Assembly: GCF_023101145.1 (NCBI RefSeq)
Contig: NZ_CP073714.1
Location: 4,216,001 to 4,280,000, forward strand
DNA from: Paenibacillus pabuli
GTDB lineage: Bacteria; Bacillota; Bacilli; Paenibacillales; Paenibacillaceae
Length of the DNA stretch: 64,000 nucleotides
Direction: 5' to 3'
A program made the position numbers and the translations under genes. Below are positions 55,881 through 64,000 of this stretch, in pieces (the stretch's first letter is position 1; the number at the start of each line of letters is the position of its first letter). The notes beneath the pieces were generated by a model. The model saw only the letters and a program-made list of their open reading frames with translations, did no database searches and was not told the DNA's origin.

Positions 55881-55948
55881 ATGTTCTCGTCCACGACTTT
55901 GGACATGAACTTAGTTCTTAAAACAAAAAAAGCCGCTACAATAGCGAC
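55881..55948 (-). repeat. Dispersed short repeat with terminator hairpin, copy D
   Basis: ATGTTCTCGTCCACGACTTTGG, GGACATGAACTT and an A run lead to GCCGCTACAATAGCGAC (55932-55948). It is a diverged relative of the 33.8 and 50.1 kb copies and again gives a minus-strand terminator, here after the small membrane protein gene. Confidence 0.6.
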
Positions 55949-55983
55949 TTTGAATTGGATTATGTTTTTGTACTGCATAGAAT

Positions 55984-56319
55984 CTATCCGACGTATTGAA
56001 GTATTAACTGGTATATTGCTACGGAAAGCCCTAAAATACTCGCTTTCATTTTAGATGGATGATATCTTTTGCTGCGAAACAAATAAAGAAAAATCACTAT
56101 AAATCCTAAGGGAATCCACAGCTGAAAAACACCTTCTGTTGTATAACGAGAAAAAATTGGAATAATGGAAGTGCTGATCAAAAAGTAAAAGAAAACGGTA
56201 AAACGTCTTGTTTCTAATTGCTTGCTCCACCTTACTAAAAAGAAAAAAATAATGATTCCGATAATCGTAATGTATAAAGGGGGTAGAAGAATAGAAACGT
56301 CCCCAAATTTGAATTCCAT
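55984..56319 (-). CDS. Small integral membrane protein, unknown function
   Basis: 111 aa with three to four hydrophobic helices (LYITIIGIIIFFFLV, FTVFFYFLISTSIIPIF, WIPLGFIVIFLYLF, ASILGLSVAIYQLIL). AGAGGAGGG lies upstream of ATG at 56319; an overlapping frame 14 bases earlier is less protein-like. No family recognised. Monocistronic, ended by repeat copy D. Confidence 0.6.
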   Translation of the reverse strand: MEFKFGDVSILLPPLYITIIGIIIFFFLVRWSKQLETRRFTVFFYFLISTSIIPIFSRYTTEGVFQLWIPLGFIVIFLYLFRSKRYHPSKMKASILGLSVAIYQLILQYVG

Positions 56320-56387
56320 TTTGCATTGCCCTCCTCTTTTTAATCATCACCATTTTTTTCGGATGGTCATATACGGCGGCTTCCGGA

Positions 56388-56418
56388 TTGGGGAAGCATG
56401 TACATTATATGTTATAAT
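56388..56418 (+). promoter_or_regulatory. Probable promoter of the ankyrin relic and propeller gene
   Basis: TTGGGG (56388-56393) and TATAAT (56413-56418) with a 19-bp spacer, followed by AAGGAGG at 56443-56449. Confidence 0.45.
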
Positions 56419-56450
56419 AGAAAGGTTGATTTTACCAAAAGTAAGGAGGA

Positions 56451-56694
56451 ATGTAAAAATTATTGTAGGGTTTATAGTTTTCGCTTAAGATTTCAGCTGT
56501 ATTATGGAAGCATTCCGAAACAGGATGTTCCAGGCAAAGAACCAGTAGATATGTAAAGGTACTTATTAGATCACGGAGCAAATATCCAAGTCACTGATTT
56601 AAGAGGTAAATCTCCCATTGATGGGGCGACAAGTTATAAACCAGACAAAATCACCCAATTTTTAGAAGAATATTGGCCATTACAGCAAGACTAG
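56451..56694 (+). pseudogene. Ankyrin-repeat lipoprotein-type pseudogene
   Basis: A good AAGGAGG precedes an ATG that is immediately followed by TAA. One base out of frame KIIVGFIVFA looks like a signal peptide core. Further on SIPKQDVPGKEPVDM, an in-frame TAA, then YLLDHGANIQVTDLRGKSPI is a clear ankyrin repeat, ending LEEYWPLQQD. Frame damage at the start, the internal stop and missing repeats mark it as dead. The downstream propeller gene starts 15 bases after its end. Confidence 0.7.
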
Positions 56695-56708
56695 GAGGAC
56701 CTCATATC

Positions 56709-58013
56709 ATGAAAAGAATCACTAAACGTACATTTCTAATCACTACTCTAACAGCGTTCCTTACTATTTCCTTAGCCCCTATCGCCACGCCCGTATCTGC
56801 TTCTGATTACAAGCAACTTCCAAAGCCAGAGTGGACCTATGACGTACCTACCGATACGACAACCCAAATACATAGTAAGAACTATTATTTTACAGGAAAT
56901 ATCTTCTACCCTATCGTATCAGAACAGACTAACTCTCAAACTGCATATACATTCTTGTATCAGTCAGATCGCTCTACCGGCAAAACTAAATCCGTAAACT
57001 CCCTATTAGCGATAGACGACAAAACTGGAAAACAGAAGTGGATTCATAAATCGCCTATGCCCTACAATTCGTTTGAGATAGATCAGAGCGGTAATGTCTA
57101 CTACTTCGTTGAGGTAAATTCCGGTAACAAGAAGGTATACCAGTTGATCTCTCTGGATTCAAATAACAAGCCACGCTGGGTCAAAACATTCAAAGAGTAC
57201 TTTCAATTCAATGTCCTAGAAGATGGGCGCATAGCTGTGGTTACTTTCACAAAAGACACCAGTGTGATCACTCTTTATACAAAGGAAGGCGAGCCACTTA
57301 TCAAAAGGGAGTTCCCTGGCCACGTACGGCATATACAGGGGAACTACGTCGGATTGATAAATTCTGATGCTCCGAGAAACACAACAACAATTGATATTTA
57401 CTCCATTCCTACAGGAAAGAAGATTATTTCCGCTGTCCAACCGCAGGATCACGTCAATATTGTACATGCTGACTTTGAAGTTCTAAGTGGCGGAACTGTG
57501 ATTGTTCCCATCTACGATGCAAAGATGAAAGTGGAAACCTTGCACGGCTACAAGCCTAATGGGGAAGAAAAATGGATCAGACCATTGCCTAAGCCAGCAC
57601 AGGATGCCGTTTTCGGTACAACGTACGCGCATAATATGTACGATTCTTTTTACGTATCCTTAGGAAATAACTATCTGATTCAAGAGAAAAATAAGCTTAG
57701 TCTCTACAATACTAACAATCAATTGATTGCGACCAAGACGTTTACTGATTTACCTGCACAAGGACTGTTACAAAGACTAAATGATCAGAGCATTGTCTTC
57801 GGAGCCGTCGACAAAACACAAGCTTGGTATGATTCATCTAAACCGGAGCCGAAGAAAGCCGCCTACTATATTCTGGATTCTAATACACTAAAAATAAAAA
57901 ACTCTTTTGTAATCAATGACGCACTTTTTCACCAAGCCGATGTTCGTTTTCACGATGCAAATACTTTCTATATCCAGATGAGTAAAACCATTGCCAAATA
58001 CGTTCTAGAGTAG
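56709..58013 (+). CDS. Secreted PQQ-like beta-propeller protein
   Basis: 434 aa with a signal peptide cut near VSA-SDYK. Repeated blade motifs with Trp are GKQKWIHKSPM, NKPRWVKTF and EEKWIRPLPK, as in PQQ-type propellers (WD40/YVTN-like). No catalytic residues or lipobox Cys were seen. AGGAGGACCTC lies before ATG 56709. It was probably once co-transcribed with the ankyrin gene upstream. Function unknown; propellers of this kind often bind proteins or sugars. Confidence 0.72.
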   Translation: MKRITKRTFLITTLTAFLTISLAPIATPVSASDYKQLPKPEWTYDVPTDTTTQIHSKNYYFTGNIFYPIVSEQTNSQTAYTFLYQSDRSTGKTKSVNSLLAIDDKTGKQKWIHKSPMPYNSFEIDQSGNVYYFVEVNSGNKKVYQLISLDSNNKPRWVKTFKEYFQFNVLEDGRIAVVTFTKDTSVITLYTKEGEPLIKREFPGHVRHIQGNYVGLINSDAPRNTTTIDIYSIPTGKKIISAVQPQDHVNIVHADFEVLSGGTVIVPIYDAKMKVETLHGYKPNGEEKWIRPLPKPAQDAVFGTTYAHNMYDSFYVSLGNNYLIQEKNKLSLYNTNNQLIATKTFTDLPAQGLLQRLNDQSIVFGAVDKTQAWYDSSKPEPKKAAYYILDSNTLKIKNSFVINDALFHQADVRFHDANTFYIQMSKTIAKYVLE

Positions 58014-58120
58014 CATATGCAGACTGCTCATTAATTTTATTGAGATATCTTTTCCCGTTAGCTTAGTGAGAGAACCTCATTTTTCCCTTGTATGACCCAC
58101 GTAATCTCAGGTTCATCTCC

Positions 58121-58260
58121 TTATAGGGTCACATCCGATCCTAGATCTTCAATGTTTTCCTTTATCCAAGAACGCAGCTTAACAGCATAGAAAGCTCGTT
58201 CATCTGGAATGTGAAAATGATACCGTCATCTTTTTCTTCCACACCTTTCGGTGGCACGTT
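58121..58260 (-). pseudogene. Short relic of an unknown gene
   Basis: Two minus-strand pieces in different frames, NVPPKGVEEKDDGIIFTF and YHFHIPDERAFYAVKLRSWI followed by KENIEDLGSDVTL and a stop, look like parts of one coding sequence joined by a frameshift. The family is not recognised. The rest of 58014-58492 shows no gene apart from the DedA upstream region. Confidence 0.35.
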
Positions 58261-58492
58261 AACGTTAAATCATCCGAAAAGCATTGTTGTTGCGACTGTG
58301 CCATGTGATCACCGCTCCTAAATAAATCAACCTTATCAAGTCTTGCCAGTAAGTTGGCAAGGCTTTTTGCCTTGCATGTAACCATAGTATCGCTTTGCCG
58401 ATGTAATCTTTAGATTTTCTTCAGAATTATGCTTATTAATTCCTTAGTTTTTTTCATTATGATTTCTATATCGACAAGAGAGGAGGCAAAAA

Positions 58493-58996
58493 ATGATCAG
58501 TAATACGATCTTAGAGCTACTACATCAGTATGGATATCTGATTTTTTATTTTGCCTTCACATTAGGGCCATTTGGCATTCCAATTCCGAATGAGATCACG
58601 ATTATCAGTGGTGCCATTTTAAGTCACACGGGTGTTATCAATTCATGTATCACATACTTCTGCATTTTAACAGGACTATTAACCGCCATTACCTTTGCTT
58701 ATTTTGCAGGGAAGTTATTTGGACCCAAGATAAAACAGAGATTTCAACATAATAAGCACTTCGTTAAGGCCGAACTGATTCTGAACAAGAGTGGCAATTG
58801 GGCGATGTGCATCGGTTTATTCATTCCAATCGTGCGATATGTTCTCCCTCTGGTCATTGGACTGGGCGGCGTTAAATATCGGAAATTTGCTCTCATTTCA
58901 TATTCCAGTGCTTTGCTTTGGACCATAACGTATTTTACAGCGGGAATCTACTTCGGCGTTCCCATACTATCAATGCTTCATTTATTACAATTCTAA
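58493..58996 (+). CDS. DedA-family membrane protein
   Basis: 167 aa, about five membrane segments. The DedA pattern is seen in FTLGPFGIPIPNEITIISGA with its acidic residue, and in GLFIPIVRYVLPLVIGLGGVKYRKF with the conserved Arg. GAGAGGAGG precedes the ATG. DedA proteins affect membrane potential, and some flip undecaprenyl phosphate or phospholipids. It is the first gene of a unit that also encodes two lipid-methyltransferase-like proteins and a two-component pair, which suggests envelope lipid homeostasis. Confidence 0.88.
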   Translation: MISNTILELLHQYGYLIFYFAFTLGPFGIPIPNEITIISGAILSHTGVINSCITYFCILTGLLTAITFAYFAGKLFGPKIKQRFQHNKHFVKAELILNKSGNWAMCIGLFIPIVRYVLPLVIGLGGVKYRKFALISYSSALLWTITYFTAGIYFGVPILSMLHLLQF

Positions 58997-59041
58997 TCGA
59001 TTTTGATAACATACCATCACATATACGGAGGAACCACAAAC

Positions 59042-59608
59042 ATGAATTCTAATGAACCCATCTTATTTCTGAAAAGCTTTCTTCAAAGCCCCAAACATGT
59101 AGGCAGCATCATACCCAGTTCCCGGTTTCTCGCCAACCACATGGTAAATCAAGCATCTTGGCCAACGGCAAAAGCAATCGCCGAACTCGGAGCGGGTACA
59201 GGTGCCATCACTCGTTATATTCATCAACAGGTACAGGATTCAACTAAAGTGTTAGTATTTGAGATGAACGACACGATGAGGAATAACCTGCAGAATGCAT
59301 ACCCGGAATTCTCCTGTTACCCGGATGCTGCTCGATTAGTGGAATCCATGAAGAAAGAGGGCGTTCAACAACTGGACTATATTTTTAGCGGGTTGCCTTT
59401 CTTCAACTTTGAGTCTGATTTAAGACACACTTTGGTAGATCAGATTCATAAAGCACTCAAACCTGGAGGGTTATTCATCGCTTTTCAATATTCACTTCAA
59501 ATGAAAAAAACATTATCCGAGCACTTTATCATCGAAAAAGTTGATTTTGTGCCATTGAATATCCCTCCTGCCTTCGTTTATGTCTGTCGCAAAAAGGAAA
59601 CAATTTAA
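59042..59608 (+). CDS. Phospholipid N-methyltransferase-like SAM-dependent enzyme (copy 1)
   Basis: 188 aa. The opening FLKSFLQSPKHVGSIIPSSRF is the hallmark of the PmtA-like group (COG3963 as I recall). SAM motif I is IAELGAGTGAITRYI; later motifs are VLVFEMND and LDYIFSGLPFFNF. GGAGG lies before ATG 59042. It may methylate phosphatidylethanolamine or a related amino-lipid. It has a paralogue at the other end of the two-component pair. Confidence 0.85.
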   Translation: MNSNEPILFLKSFLQSPKHVGSIIPSSRFLANHMVNQASWPTAKAIAELGAGTGAITRYIHQQVQDSTKVLVFEMNDTMRNNLQNAYPEFSCYPDAARLVESMKKEGVQQLDYIFSGLPFFNFESDLRHTLVDQIHKALKPGGLFIAFQYSLQMKKTLSEHFIIEKVDFVPLNIPPAFVYVCRKKETI

Positions 59609-59697
59609 ACAACTCAGGCTATGGTTTACACTGATATTATCCATTGATAAGGATTTATAAGTTTATTTAAAACAGGTCATAAAAGGAGTGTTGGATT

Positions 59698-60378
59698 GTG
59701 AGTACCGTTCTCGTTGTTGATGATGAGCCCGACATCCGTGATGTCATCCATGTCTATTTACGTAACGAAGGATATCAGGTCATTGAAGCAGCCAATGGTG
59801 AAGAAGCCCTAAATATTATCAAAACTACATCGGTCCAGCTCGTTATACTGGATGTGATGATGCCCATTATGGACGGAATCAAAGCCTGCTTCAAAATAAG
59901 AGAAGTATCCACCACCCCCATTATTATGCTGTCCGCCAAGGAAGAGGACATTGATAAAATTACAGGCCTGACTACCGGGGCTGACGATTACATGGTCAAA
60001 CCGTTTAATCCGTTAGAATTACTAGCTCGCGTTAAGGCTCAGCTACGACGTCAAACACTGATTGGCAAAGCAGAATTCAATTCACTTATCCTGATCAAGG
60101 AACTTGCTATTGATACAAGTAAACATTCCGTGAAGTTAAAGGAGAATGACATTTCGCTTACGCCACTGGAGTTTTCCATTCTGGTGTTGCTTGCCAGCCA
60201 TCCCGGTCAAGTTTTCAGCTCCGAAAAGATTTACGAAACCGTATGGAAAGAACCTTACGGGTATTCAGATAATACGGTTATGGTCCATATTCGCAATCTG
60301 CGAGAGAAGCTGGAAGTGAATCCACGAGAACCTCAGTATATTAAAACGGTATGGGGAGTGGGTTATAAAATTGATTAA
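59698..60378 (+). CDS. OmpR-family response regulator
   Basis: 226 aa. The receiver has VVDDEPD, Asp52 in VILDVMMPIMDG and Lys in YMVKPFNP. The winged helix is LTPLEFSILVLLASHPGQVF to IKTVWGVGYKID. GTG start after AAAGGAG. It overlaps the kinase gene by 8 bp. VanR-like by overall pattern; probable targets are the flanking methyltransferase and DedA genes. Confidence 0.92.
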   Translation: MSTVLVVDDEPDIRDVIHVYLRNEGYQVIEAANGEEALNIIKTTSVQLVILDVMMPIMDGIKACFKIREVSTTPIIMLSAKEEDIDKITGLTTGADDYMVKPFNPLELLARVKAQLRRQTLIGKAEFNSLILIKELAIDTSKHSVKLKENDISLTPLEFSILVLLASHPGQVFSSEKIYETVWKEPYGYSDNTVMVHIRNLREKLEVNPREPQYIKTVWGVGYKID

Positions 60379-61471
60379 ACGATCTAACCCTTCTCATCGA
60401 ACTCGAAAGAAGAAAATTCAGATTAACATTTTGATCCGAATTATTTTGAGTACCATTGCTGCCGCTGGCTTTAATAATATGCTCATTTACCTATCTATAG
60501 ATGTTTTTAAAGCTTGGGATCAGGCTTGGTTTCGTAATTCGCTTCCGTATGTCATTACTCCAATTTTTATATTAACTTTTATCTTAACCTTCTTATTTTT
60601 AACACGTCGAATGGTTAAAGATATCATTCACTTGGAGCAAGGGCTTCAATTTATATCTGAAGGAAATCTGGACTACCGGGTGCCCGTTAATCGACAAGAT
60701 GAACTTGGGCGAGTCGCTTCCAACATTAATCACATGACTGAACAGCTGCAACTGCAGATGGTTAAGGAGCGCGAGCTGGAGAAATCCAAGATGGATATGA
60801 TCACGGGCATCTCACATGACCTGCGCACACCGCTAACCAGCATAATTGGCTATATTGAGCTTCTAAGAACAGAATCATTTCAAGACAAAGCAGAGTATGA
60901 CCGCTTCATTCAAAACACCTATAACAAAGCAACGCATTTAAAGAAGCTGCTCGATGACTTATTTGAATACACACGTCTAACCTCAGTGGATATGCGATTG
61001 GATTTGAGAAAGGTTGACCTATATCAGCTATTGGACCAGTTGCTATTTGAATTTGAACCTTTAGCTCAGGAAAATGGTATTCATATCGAGAAAGAGCTTG
61101 GCGATTCCCCAATCATGGCCTGTGTGGATAGTGATAAGATTGCTCGGGCCATCGATAATCTTCTTATGAACGCCCTCAAATATTCCTTGAAACCTGGTGC
61201 GATTCATATTCGAATGAGTATGCTTCATGACCACATTACCATTAAAGTCGAAAATAAAGGTGCGCCGCTCACAATAGAGCAAAAAGATAAGCTGTTTGAT
61301 CGCTTTTACAAGGTTGATTATTCAAGAAGCAGCGAAGGCATTCAAACGGGGGCTGGTTTGGGTCTTTCGATTGCAAGAAATATTGCGGAGTTACATCAGG
61401 GTACCTTAACGCTTCAACATACGCTTAACGTATTTACATTCCAACTAAGATTGCCTTCTAACATCCAGTGA
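60371..61471 (+). CDS. Sensor histidine kinase (VanS-like layout)
   Basis: 366 aa with TTG start inside the regulator gene end. Two membrane helices (about 20-45 and 60-78) enclose a very short outer loop. HAMP is about 80-135, the phospho-acceptor His149 lies in ISHDLRTPLTSIIGYIELL, and the ATPase domain has NLLMNALKYS and GAGLGLSIARNI. The short loop suggests that it senses something in or at the membrane. Confidence 0.92.
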   Translation: MIKRSNPSHRTRKKKIQINILIRIILSTIAAAGFNNMLIYLSIDVFKAWDQAWFRNSLPYVITPIFILTFILTFLFLTRRMVKDIIHLEQGLQFISEGNLDYRVPVNRQDELGRVASNINHMTEQLQLQMVKERELEKSKMDMITGISHDLRTPLTSIIGYIELLRTESFQDKAEYDRFIQNTYNKATHLKKLLDDLFEYTRLTSVDMRLDLRKVDLYQLLDQLLFEFEPLAQENGIHIEKELGDSPIMACVDSDKIARAIDNLLMNALKYSLKPGAIHIRMSMLHDHITIKVENKGAPLTIEQKDKLFDRFYKVDYSRSSEGIQTGAGLGLSIARNIAELHQGTLTLQHTLNVFTFQLRLPSNIQ

Positions 61472-61505
61472 AACATCAATGAATTCAACAATGGAGGATA
61501 CCGCA

Positions 61506-62099
61506 ATGAAAACATACGAACCGTTTCTTTTCCTGCAGGGATTCTTAAAGAACCCCAAACGAGTAGGGAGTGTCCTGCCCAGTTCCAAATTTCTAGCCAA
61601 TAAAATCGTCCAGTCTGTACAATGGGATGAAGTTAAAACCATTGCAGAGCTGGGGCCAGGAACAGGTGTCATCACACGTCTTATGAGAGCAGAATTACCG
61701 AAATCTGCAACCGTGTTTTTATTTGAGCGAGACCCCAAAATGAGGAGTAATCTGAAGAAAACATATCCTGAATTCTTGTTCCATTCGAATGCATCCTATC
61801 TTTTAAAAAGGATCCACCAAGAACAGATTCACCAGTTGGATTGTATCATTAGTGGACTACCCTTTTTTAATTTTTCCAGAGAAATGAGACAAAACATCCT
61901 GTCACAGATCCATACAGCGCTCCGACCTGGAGGCACGTTAGTGTTATATCAGCACTCACTTCATATGAAAAAACAATTAACTGAGCTATTTGATATTGAT
62001 AAAATTGAATTTGTACCTCTCAGCTTCCCTCCTGTTTTTGTGTATATTTGTCGCAAAAAGAAAGATGAAGGACACAGTGAAACGAGAGAATCAGTATAA
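61506..62099 (+). CDS. Phospholipid N-methyltransferase-like SAM-dependent enzyme (copy 2)
   Basis: 197 aa. FLQGFLKNPKRVGSVLPSSKF and IAELGPGTGVITRLM mirror copy 1, as do LDCIISGLPFFNF and SFPPVFVYICRKK. GGAGG lies eight bases before ATG 61506. It is 34 bp after the kinase. The two copies are clearly paralogous but well diverged, so they may carry out successive methylations or act on different lipids. It is the last gene of the unit. Confidence 0.87.
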   Translation: MKTYEPFLFLQGFLKNPKRVGSVLPSSKFLANKIVQSVQWDEVKTIAELGPGTGVITRLMRAELPKSATVFLFERDPKMRSNLKKTYPEFLFHSNASYLLKRIHQEQIHQLDCIISGLPFFNFSREMRQNILSQIHTALRPGGTLVLYQHSLHMKKQLTELFDIDKIEFVPLSFPPVFVYICRKKKDEGHSETRESV

Positions 62100-62124
62100 G
62101 TTCTTGTTCTGTCTTCATAAGAAG

Positions 62125-62165
62125 CGTTGAAAAAAAACCATCTATAAAAAGATGGTTTTTCAACG
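62125..62165. terminator. Bidirectional terminator
   Basis: CGTTGAAAAAAAACCATCT pairs with AGATGGTTTTTCAACG across a short A-rich loop, between the convergent methyltransferase and GH3 genes. Confidence 0.92.
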
Positions 62166-62173
62166 AATTAACA

Positions 62174-64000
62174 TTACCGCGCCTTCTCAACACGAGCAAT
62201 AAGTTCTTGAATCACATCGTCAGGCGACCGATCAATCATCCAATTTTGCCCAAACATCTGGAACAATTTCACTACAGGGAAGTCCTCCCAGAATCCGACG
62301 AATTCTTCGTTTAGATAAACCTTGTCCGTGACATGCTCGTTCATTTCATGCAGGGACTCTTCTAACACTTTTTTTGCCACGGAATCGCTCAACCATTCGC
62401 TTAGCAGGCTGAACTTGTGAAACGTGACTTCTTCCTTTCCAAAGTTGCAATGCAAACGTTCCGTGATCCGGATGTCTCTGGATGAGCTGCCCAGTGCGAT
62501 TTGGAAAAAGCCACTCTCTGCAACCCAACGGTTATACTTGGTGTTGTAGTATGAGAAGTCTCTCTCTTCAAGCTCGAAGACGATTCTGCGCTTTTCGCCC
62601 GGCTCAAGCTCGATTTTGGCAAAAGCTTTTAGTTCCTTCTCCGGACGGGTCCAGCTGCATTCCTCATCGTGCACATACAACTGAACAACTTCCTTTCCTT
62701 TTCGCTTGCCCGTGTTTTTCAGTTGAAAGGACACCGTAACCCCTTTATTCACTTGAGCTACTTCGAGGTCCGTATATGAAAACGAAGTGTAGGACAAACC
62801 ATGACCAAACGGGAATTGCGGTGCAAGTTCTTTACGATCGTAATATCGGTAGCCTACAAATAGACCTTCGCGATAATACAGTTTGCCGTTTTCTCCCCGA
62901 ATCCGCATATGGGACGGGTTATCCGACAACTTCACAGGGAAGGTCTCGGATAATTTGCCTGACGGGTTCTCCTGTCCAAACAATACTTCTGCGATGGCTC
63001 TCCCCATGCCTTGGCCCGACAACCAAGAATGAACAACACCAGGCACAAGCTGCACCCATGGGCGCATGACAAGAGCAGAGCCACTGCTTGTCACCACGAT
63101 GCACTTAGGCTGAACCGCTGCAACCGCCTGAATCAACTTCACTTGATGCTCCGGCAGATCGATGCTCTTCAGATCGCGCATCTCCGATTCGGCATATTCC
63201 GGTTGGCCAACGAACAGGACTGCCACGTCGGAATTCATGGCCAAAGATACACTTTCTTTAATCAAGTCTTCCTGAATAGAGTCATCCTCCGGGTAACCTT
63301 CAGCGTAACCCAATGTTACCGAGGCTCCGGCCAGCTCCTTAATTTCATCCCAAGGAATGTCAACTCTAGTAGGGGTTACCTTTGCACTGCCCGCCCCCTG
63401 AATTCGCGGTTTCTTGGCAAACCGTCCAATCACGGCAATTGACGAGATCGAATCCGACTGCAGCGGAAGAATCGCGTTTTCGTTTTTCAGAAGGACAATA
63501 CTTTCGACTGCCGCTTTACGTGCAAGGGCATGATAGTTTTGATCTCCGTAAGAGTCTGTGGCTTGGTTGCTCGTCACCCGCTCGACCAGCTTCAAAATGC
63601 GGGCAACACTCCGATTCAGCTGTTCCTCGGAAAGATTCCCGTTCTGAATGGCTTCAACGATCGCTTTCGTATTGTAATGAGCAGGACCCGGCATTTCAAG
63701 ATCAAGTCCAGCCTTCAGGCCGCGAATCCGGTCATTAACGGCAGTCCAGTCGGACAGAACAACACCTTCGTAACCCCATTCTTCTCTCAAAATGTCATTC
63801 AGCAGATGTTCATTCTCGCTTGTATACGTTCCATTTAACAAGTTATAGGAACACATCACCGTCCATGGATCAGATTTTTTGATGATACGTTCAAAAGCAC
63901 TTAGGTAAATTTCGCGCAGTGTCCGCTCATCTATCTCCGAACTGGTTACCATTTTCTCAAATTCCTGATTGTTACCAGCAAAGTGTTTGAGTGAAGCTCC
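62174..64000 (-). CDS. GH3 beta-glucosidase/xylosidase, N-terminus beyond the window
   Basis: 608 residues are visible and the frame is open to the right edge (KHFAGNNQEFEK near the break). The TIM-barrel nucleophile Asp lies in GYEGVVLSDWTAVND. The second alpha/beta domain has PKRIQGAGSAKVTP-like residues and VAVLFVGQPEYAESEMRD. The Fn3-like C-terminal domain includes GLSYTSFSY and KGKEVVQLYVHD. It lacks roughly the first 100-150 residues. It is cytoplasmic as far as seen and would release monosaccharides from imported beta-oligosaccharides. Confidence 0.9.
   Translation of the reverse strand, partial: GASLKHFAGNNQEFEKMVTSSEIDERTLREIYLSAFERIIKKSDPWTVMCSYNLLNGTYTSENEHLLNDILREEWGYEGVVLSDWTAVNDRIRGLKAGLDLEMPGPAHYNTKAIVEAIQNGNLSEEQLNRSVARILKLVERVTSNQATDSYGDQNYHALARKAAVESIVLLKNENAILPLQSDSISSIAVIGRFAKKPRIQGAGSAKVTPTRVDIPWDEIKELAGASVTLGYAEGYPEDDSIQEDLIKESVSLAMNSDVAVLFVGQPEYAESEMRDLKSIDLPEHQVKLIQAVAAVQPKCIVVTSSGSALVMRPWVQLVPGVVHSWLSGQGMGRAIAEVLFGQENPSGKLSETFPVKLSDNPSHMRIRGENGKLYYREGLFVGYRYYDRKELAPQFPFGHGLSYTSFSYTDLEVAQVNKGVTVSFQLKNTGKRKGKEVVQLYVHDEECSWTRPEKELKAFAKIELEPGEKRRIVFELEERDFSYYNTKYNRWVAESGFFQIALGSSSRDIRITERLHCNFGKEEVTFHKFSLLSEWLSDSVAKKVLEESLHEMNEHVTDKVYLNEEFVGFWEDFPVVKLFQMFGQNWMIDRSPDDVIQELIARVEKAR

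Noticed and set aside
58200..58385. 61-codon minus-strand frame
   Set aside because: The sequence reads better as two pieces of a different frame (PDERAFYAVKLRSW), so this frame is probably a shadow of a relic.
1..64000. CRISPR arrays, tRNA or rRNA genes, prophage or conjugative modules
   Set aside because: No regularly spaced direct repeats, cloverleaf sequences, ribosomal motifs or phage structural genes were seen; the few inverted repeats are isolated.

Overview
The window looks like a chromosomal segment of a Paenibacillus-type Firmicute (inference from content, not from a marker gene). Supporting signs are many CUT1 sugar ABC transporters with separate lipoprotein solute-binding proteins, YesM/YesN two-component pairs, AraC regulators, GH8/GH43/GH5/GH88/GH3 enzymes, AGGAGG-type ribosome binding sites with frequent GTG and TTG starts, and CcpA (cre)-like boxes. 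No rRNA, tRNA or CRISPR array was seen.

Region 1 (1-33.5 kb) is a plant-polysaccharide block, mostly on the minus strand. It starts with the tail of an unidentified gene, an SGNH esterase and, divergently, a GH8 reducing-end xylooligosaccharide hydrolase. A secreted GH5-ricin enzyme follows. Next is a nine-gene import cluster transcribed from about 17.8 kb down to 5 kb: lipoprotein binding protein, a 965-aa membrane-anchored binding protein with sugar-binding-like modules, a permease pair, an NHL-propeller protein, a YIP1 protein, a DUF5696 lipoprotein and a second permease pair. A divergent AraC regulator with a degenerate receiver sits at its head. Then come a binding protein-YesM-YesN triad, two GH43 enzymes, a complete LplABC-type transporter and an orphan YesN. 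Decayed pieces of another kinase/regulator pair lie beside that YesN.

Region 2 (33.5-58.4 kb) is more AT-rich, patchy and accessory. It holds IS200 and IS3 remnants, MarR plus a flavin monooxygenase with a dead RidA gene, and a MerR(BmrR-like)-MFS efflux operon with a 20-bp-spacer promoter. Also here are GH88 with its AraC regulator, a GntR-membrane protein-hydrolase unit, an OmpR/HK pair with a class C serine hydrolase, an ABC-F protein, a chemoreceptor, a membrane alpha/beta hydrolase whose C-terminal paralogue survives as a fragment 11 kb away, and several gene relics. A short repeat with terminator hairpins recurs at three or four places.

Region 3 (58.4-62.1 kb) is a compact plus-strand unit: DedA, a phospholipid N-methyltransferase-like protein, an OmpR regulator, a histidine kinase and a second methyltransferase. 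It reads as a candidate membrane-lipid stress system. The window ends inside a GH3 beta-glucosidase on the minus strand. The least-described parts are the nine-gene import cluster and the methyltransferase-flanked two-component unit.
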